Assembly: GCA_964534175.1 (NCBI GenBank) | Contig: CAZHNS010000001.1 | Location: 92,378-156,377, forward strand | Length of the DNA: 64,000 nucleotides | Direction: 5' to 3' | Source: JAFGHJ01 sp964534175 | Lineage (GTDB): Bacteria; Hydrothermota; UBA3072 | Shown here: one piece after another, positions 61,036-64,000 of the stretch | How positions within the stretch are numbered: position 1 is the stretch's first letter | Layout: every line of letters starts with the position of its first letter | Program-made: the position numbers and the translations under genes | Notes under the pieces: model-generated | Database searches by the model: none | What the model was told of the DNA's origin: nothing | Seen by the model: the letters and a program-made list of their open reading frames with translations, nothing else

Positions 61036-62813
61036 TCTACTTTTTGCCATGGTACGATTTCAGGAGTTAAATATATTATAAGTTCGGATTCATCGACATT
61101 GATGGATTGACTGGAAAATAGAAAATTTCCGATTATTGGAATATCACCTAATAGAGGAACTTTATTTTTATTTATAGTTTCCGTCTTTTGTATTAGTCCG
61201 CCTATTATTGCCGTTTCTCCTTCCTGTAATTTCAATGTAGTTTGAATGGAACGTTTAGAGAGTTCGGGCAACCCGTCTGCGCTTATTCCTTTAAGAGAAG
61301 AGACCTCCACTTCCACATCAGCCGTTACGTCATTTTCTTTCCCTACCCAGGGTGTTATTATCAGTTTAACACCTGCTTCAACCGAGTGGACCTGAATAAG
61401 AGGATTTTCAGCGGTGCCAACCCTGGTTCTATAATAACCCTGCCAACCTACGTTAATACTCGCTTTTTGGCCGCTTATTGTTACAATACTCGGTTCGGCA
61501 TGGACTTTTGCCACTCCCCTTTGTTCCAGGGCGTTAACCATTATTCTGAATCCGTCGGGGATATCTAGAGATGTTCCCAGATTCAGTGAGCTGGAAATAT
61601 ATTCCAGGATGTCATCTATATCTTGTTTGTCAAAAGTAAATTTGAATCCCTCCGAGCCTGATTCTTCCGAATTATCATCTGAAACATTCGTTATATTCTC
61701 ACCCGCGTTTATACCCAATTCCGAAAGTTTTTTTCTGGAAACCGAAAGAATAATAGCCCTCATTCTTACTCTTTTGGCCGGAATATCAATTTCATCTAAA
61801 AATTCTTCGATTTGCCTTAACTGTTCTGGTATTGTCGAGCAAAGAAAAGCGTTGTGTTCTTCCACAACTTTTATATTAGATGAAGAGATCGTAGAAGGTA
61901 GTAGTTTGAAAGCATCTTCCGCTTTTACATATTTTAGTGGGATAAGTGTAACCGAAGATATAAGGCCTTCTCCCGGAGTTTTTCCTTCTATCTTTCCAAC
62001 CACGTAAACGTCTTCTACTTTTTTGAATCCGTAACTCGTTCCGCTTAAAACCAGGTCGAGCGCCTTATTTAGAGGTTGGTCTTTTATTGTGGCAGATACC
62101 TTACCTGTAAGTTCGCCATAAGTCACGATATTCATTCCGGTTTGTTTTGATATATCATCTATAAATCTCTGTAATTCCATATCCTTAACATTTATCGAAA
62201 TATGTGCTTCGCGGCTTACTTTTACCTCTGAAGAAGACCTTCTTCTGCTTGTTCTATCTCTACCTCTTTCTTCAATCCTTAAAACTTCGATAATGCCTTC
62301 TCGCTCGATTACTTCAAAGCCTTTGGAAGTTAGAAATGCTTCTAATCCTTTTTTGATGGGAACTGCTTTTAAGTATCCGGAGACCTTGGTTTCCCGGACG
62401 TTTTCCCCTGCAATAATTGTTAAGCCGCTTTTTTTAGAAATTTCTCTTATCAGGCGGTCTATTTCCACATCATCGCAGTCGAGAGTTAACAAACCATCTT
62501 CAACTACAACATCTAATTTTGCTGTCTTGCCTCTGGTAAGGTAATATACATTTTCTTCTTTATTAACAGAACATCCAAGAGTTTGCGCTAAAGTAGACAG
62601 AAGTTGTTCTACTGTAACGTCTGAAAGAAAAAGAGTTACATTACCCTTTACGTCTGACCTTAAGACAACATTCAATCCGTATTGCTGGTTTAATAATTGT
62701 ACTGCCTGCTGGGCAGGAAGATCTTCGAATGATACTGATATTTTCCTTTCTTCTTGTGCATTGGCGTTTAAGAAAGAAATTAAGATACAGATAATTAGAA
62801 GTATCCGTTTCAT
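61032..62813 (-). CDS. Secretin (PilQ/GspD family)
   Basis: 593 residues from the ATG at 62813; the frame is open to 62957 but that part is repeat DNA upstream of the promoter. Signal peptide (KRILLIICILISFLNANA), three STN/N-type domains (ISVSFEDLPAQQAVQLLNQQ; LTLDCDDVEIDRLIREISKK; ISINVKDMELQRFIDDISKQ), a NolW-type domain (LIPLKYVKAEDAFKLLPSTI) and the C-terminal secretin domain with the VPLLGDIPIIGNFLF signature. Outer membrane gate of a type II or type IV pilus-like machine. First gene of the operon; no GspE/PilB, GspF/PilC or prepilin peptidase is in the window. Confidence 0.92.
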   Translation of the reverse strand: MKRILLIICILISFLNANAQEERKISVSFEDLPAQQAVQLLNQQYGLNVVLRSDVKGNVTLFLSDVTVEQLLSTLAQTLGCSVNKEENVYYLTRGKTAKLDVVVEDGLLTLDCDDVEIDRLIREISKKSGLTIIAGENVRETKVSGYLKAVPIKKGLEAFLTSKGFEVIEREGIIEVLRIEERGRDRTSRRRSSSEVKVSREAHISINVKDMELQRFIDDISKQTGMNIVTYGELTGKVSATIKDQPLNKALDLVLSGTSYGFKKVEDVYVVGKIEGKTPGEGLISSVTLIPLKYVKAEDAFKLLPSTISSSNIKVVEEHNAFLCSTIPEQLRQIEEFLDEIDIPAKRVRMRAIILSVSRKKLSELGINAGENITNVSDDNSEESGSEGFKFTFDKQDIDDILEYISSSLNLGTSLDIPDGFRIMVNALEQRGVAKVHAEPSIVTISGQKASINVGWQGYYRTRVGTAENPLIQVHSVEAGVKLIITPWVGKENDVTADVEVEVSSLKGISADGLPELSKRSIQTTLKLQEGETAIIGGLIQKTETINKNKVPLLGDIPIIGNFLFSSQSINVDESELIIYLTPEIVPWQKVE

Positions 62814-62822
62814 AACGCATTT

Positions 62823-62851
62823 ATGATAGCGATATTTGAATGATTTGTCAA
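62823..62851 (-). promoter_or_regulatory. Leaderless-type promoter of the secretin operon
   Basis: Minus strand TTGACA (62846-62851), 17-base spacer, TATCAT (62823-62828), nine bases to the ATG at 62813, no SD. Confidence 0.75.
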
Positions 62852-62865
62852 GGTATTCTTTAGTA

Positions 62866-63120
62866 TTACCACGGAGGACACAGAGATTTGTTTCCTGGTT
62901 ACCCTCGACCCACCGCCCAATGAAAACACAGAGTTCACAGAGGCCGTACAACTCCACCCCTGTATTTTTACCAACAGAGAAGATAGAGCTTAAGGATTTC
63001 GTATTTCGTGTATATAACTTGTTAGTGGGTTAGAGCGTAGAAGCGTTAGAGCGTAAAAAAAACAGACCAACGCACCAACCGACCAAAAGTTTAAATCCTC
63101 TGTGTTCCTCTGTGGTTAAA
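62866..63120. repeat. Long word-repeat mosaic between secretin and secreted-protein genes
   Basis: TACCACGGAGGACACAGAGA (62867-62886), ACACAGAGTTCACAGAGGCC (62925-62944), GTTAGTGGGTTAGAGCGTAG, CCAACGCACCAACCGACCAA (63067-63086) and CCTCTGTGTTCCTCTGTGGT (63097-63116). No gene in 62852-63141. Confidence 0.75.
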
Positions 63121-63141
63121 GAAGGGAGGGTTGTGTGTGTC

Positions 63142-63169
63142 TTGACAGAGTAGATTCTCCTGTTATGAT
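63142..63169 (+). promoter_or_regulatory. Promoter of the secreted-protein gene
   Basis: TTGACA (63142-63147), 16-base spacer, TATGAT (63164-63169), 22 bases to a GTG start with GGGAGG. Confidence 0.8.
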
Positions 63170-63191
63170 TACTAATAAAAGGGAGGTATAT

Positions 63192-63746
63192 GTGAAGTTT
63201 TATATTTCCATATTTCTTATAGTTTTTCTTTTTGGTCCATTATATATATCAGCTGAGACAGCTACGTCCCCAGAAAAAGGAAAAGTAAATAGTCAGGTAA
63301 AAGAATTTATCGGAGAATTCTTTGACGATCTTAAAAATAAAAGAACGGAAAAAATAGCATGGATGATAGCCGAAGAGACAGGATATTACTTGGACGAATC
63401 TGAAAAAGAAAAGACAAAAAATGATTATAAGGCTAATTTAGATAAAATTTTTATCGAACCTCCTAATGGAAAATACGGATATTCTTACGGTTATGGCATT
63501 ATTACTTCAAATTTTCTTCCGGGTAGTAATAGATATATCAGATTGTATTGCATAAGTTATCATTCGGGAGCTCCTCTGGTGTGGGAGTTTCGCTTTTATG
63601 TGAGACCAAAAGGGGAATTGTCTTTACATCATATTTCATGGAGTGAAAAAAATCCGTTCGAATGTTTTTCTTCTTTAGACCTGATATGGGAAGAATTGAA
63701 AACAAATAACGAATTATTGAATCTTATTCTAGAGAATTCTCGATAG
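63192..63746 (+). CDS. Small secreted protein of unknown function
   Basis: 184 residues from a GTG at 63192 with GGGAGG five bases before it; the frame upstream of this overlaps the promoter. Signal peptide (VKFYISIFLIVFLFGPLYIS) ending in SAE, then a helical stretch (VKEFIGEFFDDLKNKRTEKI) and a beta-rich part (YGYSYGYGIITSNFLPGSNR, PLVWEFRFYVRPKGELSLHH). The pattern of a helix pair followed by a curved sheet recalls SnoaL/DUF4019-type domains, but no family is certain. Monocistronic. Confidence 0.7.
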   Translation: MKFYISIFLIVFLFGPLYISAETATSPEKGKVNSQVKEFIGEFFDDLKNKRTEKIAWMIAEETGYYLDESEKEKTKNDYKANLDKIFIEPPNGKYGYSYGYGIITSNFLPGSNRYIRLYCISYHSGAPLVWEFRFYVRPKGELSLHHISWSEKNPFECFSSLDLIWEELKTNNELLNLILENSR

Positions 63747-63945
63747 GTAGATTCTTCGAATCTCGGTTAAGTGGTGGCAAATAACCGAGTAGTTTCGGGT
63801 TTCGAGTTTCGTGTTTCGAGTGAGAAAATCAGTGTGTATCCGCGTTAATCCATCTCAGTAATCTTTTCAATTTACAATTTCAAAATTGCAATTTACAATT
63901 AGACACTGAAAAGTGTCATGTTTCTCTGTGTTTTCTGTAGCAAAA
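63747..63945. repeat. Word-repeat mosaic near window end
   Basis: AGATTCTTCGAATC (63750-63763, inverted copy of the block at 20796 and 43503), GTTTCGGGTTTCGAGTTTCG (63795-63814), ATCCGCGTTAATCCATC (63838-63854) and TTTCTCTGTGTTTTCTGTAG (63921-63940). Confidence 0.65.
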
Positions 63946-63954
63946 ATTTTACCC

Positions 63955-63983
63955 TTGACAAGAGGATATTTTTTCCGTAGACT
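63955..63983 (+). promoter_or_regulatory. Possible promoter at window end
   Basis: TTGACA (63955-63960), 17-base spacer, TAGACT (63978-63983), ten bases to an ATG at 63994. The same short geometry as the leaderless promoters in the window. Confidence 0.5.
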
Positions 63984-63993
63984 GATTTCTATA

Positions 63994-64000
63994 ATGAGCA
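63994..64000 (+). CDS. Possible start of next gene, cut by window edge
   Basis: ATG at 63994 just past a TTGACA/TAGACT pair. Only two codons are inside the window, so nothing can be said about the product. Confidence 0.3.

Noticed and set aside
62814..62957. N-terminal extension of the secretin frame
   Set aside because: Encoded by repeat DNA and overlaps the promoter; the signal peptide begins at the ATG at 62813.

Overview
The window is AT-rich bacterial chromosome with tight operons, frequent 1-4 base gene overlaps, two tRNA genes and no rRNA, phage, insertion sequence or CRISPR. It encodes an outer membrane lifestyle: TonB-type receptors, PorV/FadL-like barrels, FN3 proteins with a type IX-like C-terminal domain, LapA/LapB, a LolA-like carrier, SPOR and TPR proteins, a secretin and minor prepilins. 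With the MEP isoprenoid genes ispD and ispF, this suggests an uncultured lineage of the FCB/WOR-3 kind. That placement is inferred from gene content only. A run of ten N at 58809-58818 shows a draft or metagenome assembly.

Layout. 1-14414 (-) holds two paralogous surface operons (receptor, FN3/sorting-domain protein, and in the second copy PorV), separated by rnfB-lgt. 14899-21961 (-) holds an HD-GYP protein, an ispF-TPR-barrel operon and a FadL/PorV-like barrel. 22161-28553 (+) holds uvrC, a large repeat-bearing surface protein, a GlmU-like acyl/nucleotidyl transferase and an orphan DHp-like protein. 28612-36287 (-) is mtaB-miaB-lapA-lapB-SPOR/TPR-mutS, then a second LapA-like gene and tRNA-Asp. 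36652-39700 (+) has a DUF4019 lipoprotein, DUF763, GxxExxY and a LolA-like protein. 39806-45752 (-) has glycosyltransferases, a GlcD-like oxidase, acpS, ftsB, eno and tRNA-Arg. 46063-57192 (+) is one long housekeeping operon from rpsR to a PilM/PilN fusion. It converges on a secretin/prepilin operon (62813-57173, -). A small secreted protein and the start of another gene close the window.

Two signals run through the whole window. First, nearly every first gene has a TTGACA-like -35, a 16-17 base spacer and a TAnnnT -10. In many cases the -10 ends only 5-11 bases before the ATG and no Shine-Dalgarno is present, which predicts leaderless mRNAs; the surface operons instead have long leaders and strong AAGGAGG sites. 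Second, most intergenic gaps are filled with mosaics of short degenerate word repeats (ACCACAGAGGACACAGAG-type, CTTTGTGATCTTTGTG-type, GTTAGTGCGTTAGTGCG-type, GTTTCGGGTTTCGAG-type and others). These run into coding sequence: they form the C-terminus of the DUF763 gene, abut a GxxExxY nuclease-fold gene, and supply prepilin leader regions. This repeat/GxxExxY association is the best candidate here for an undescribed mobile or structural system.
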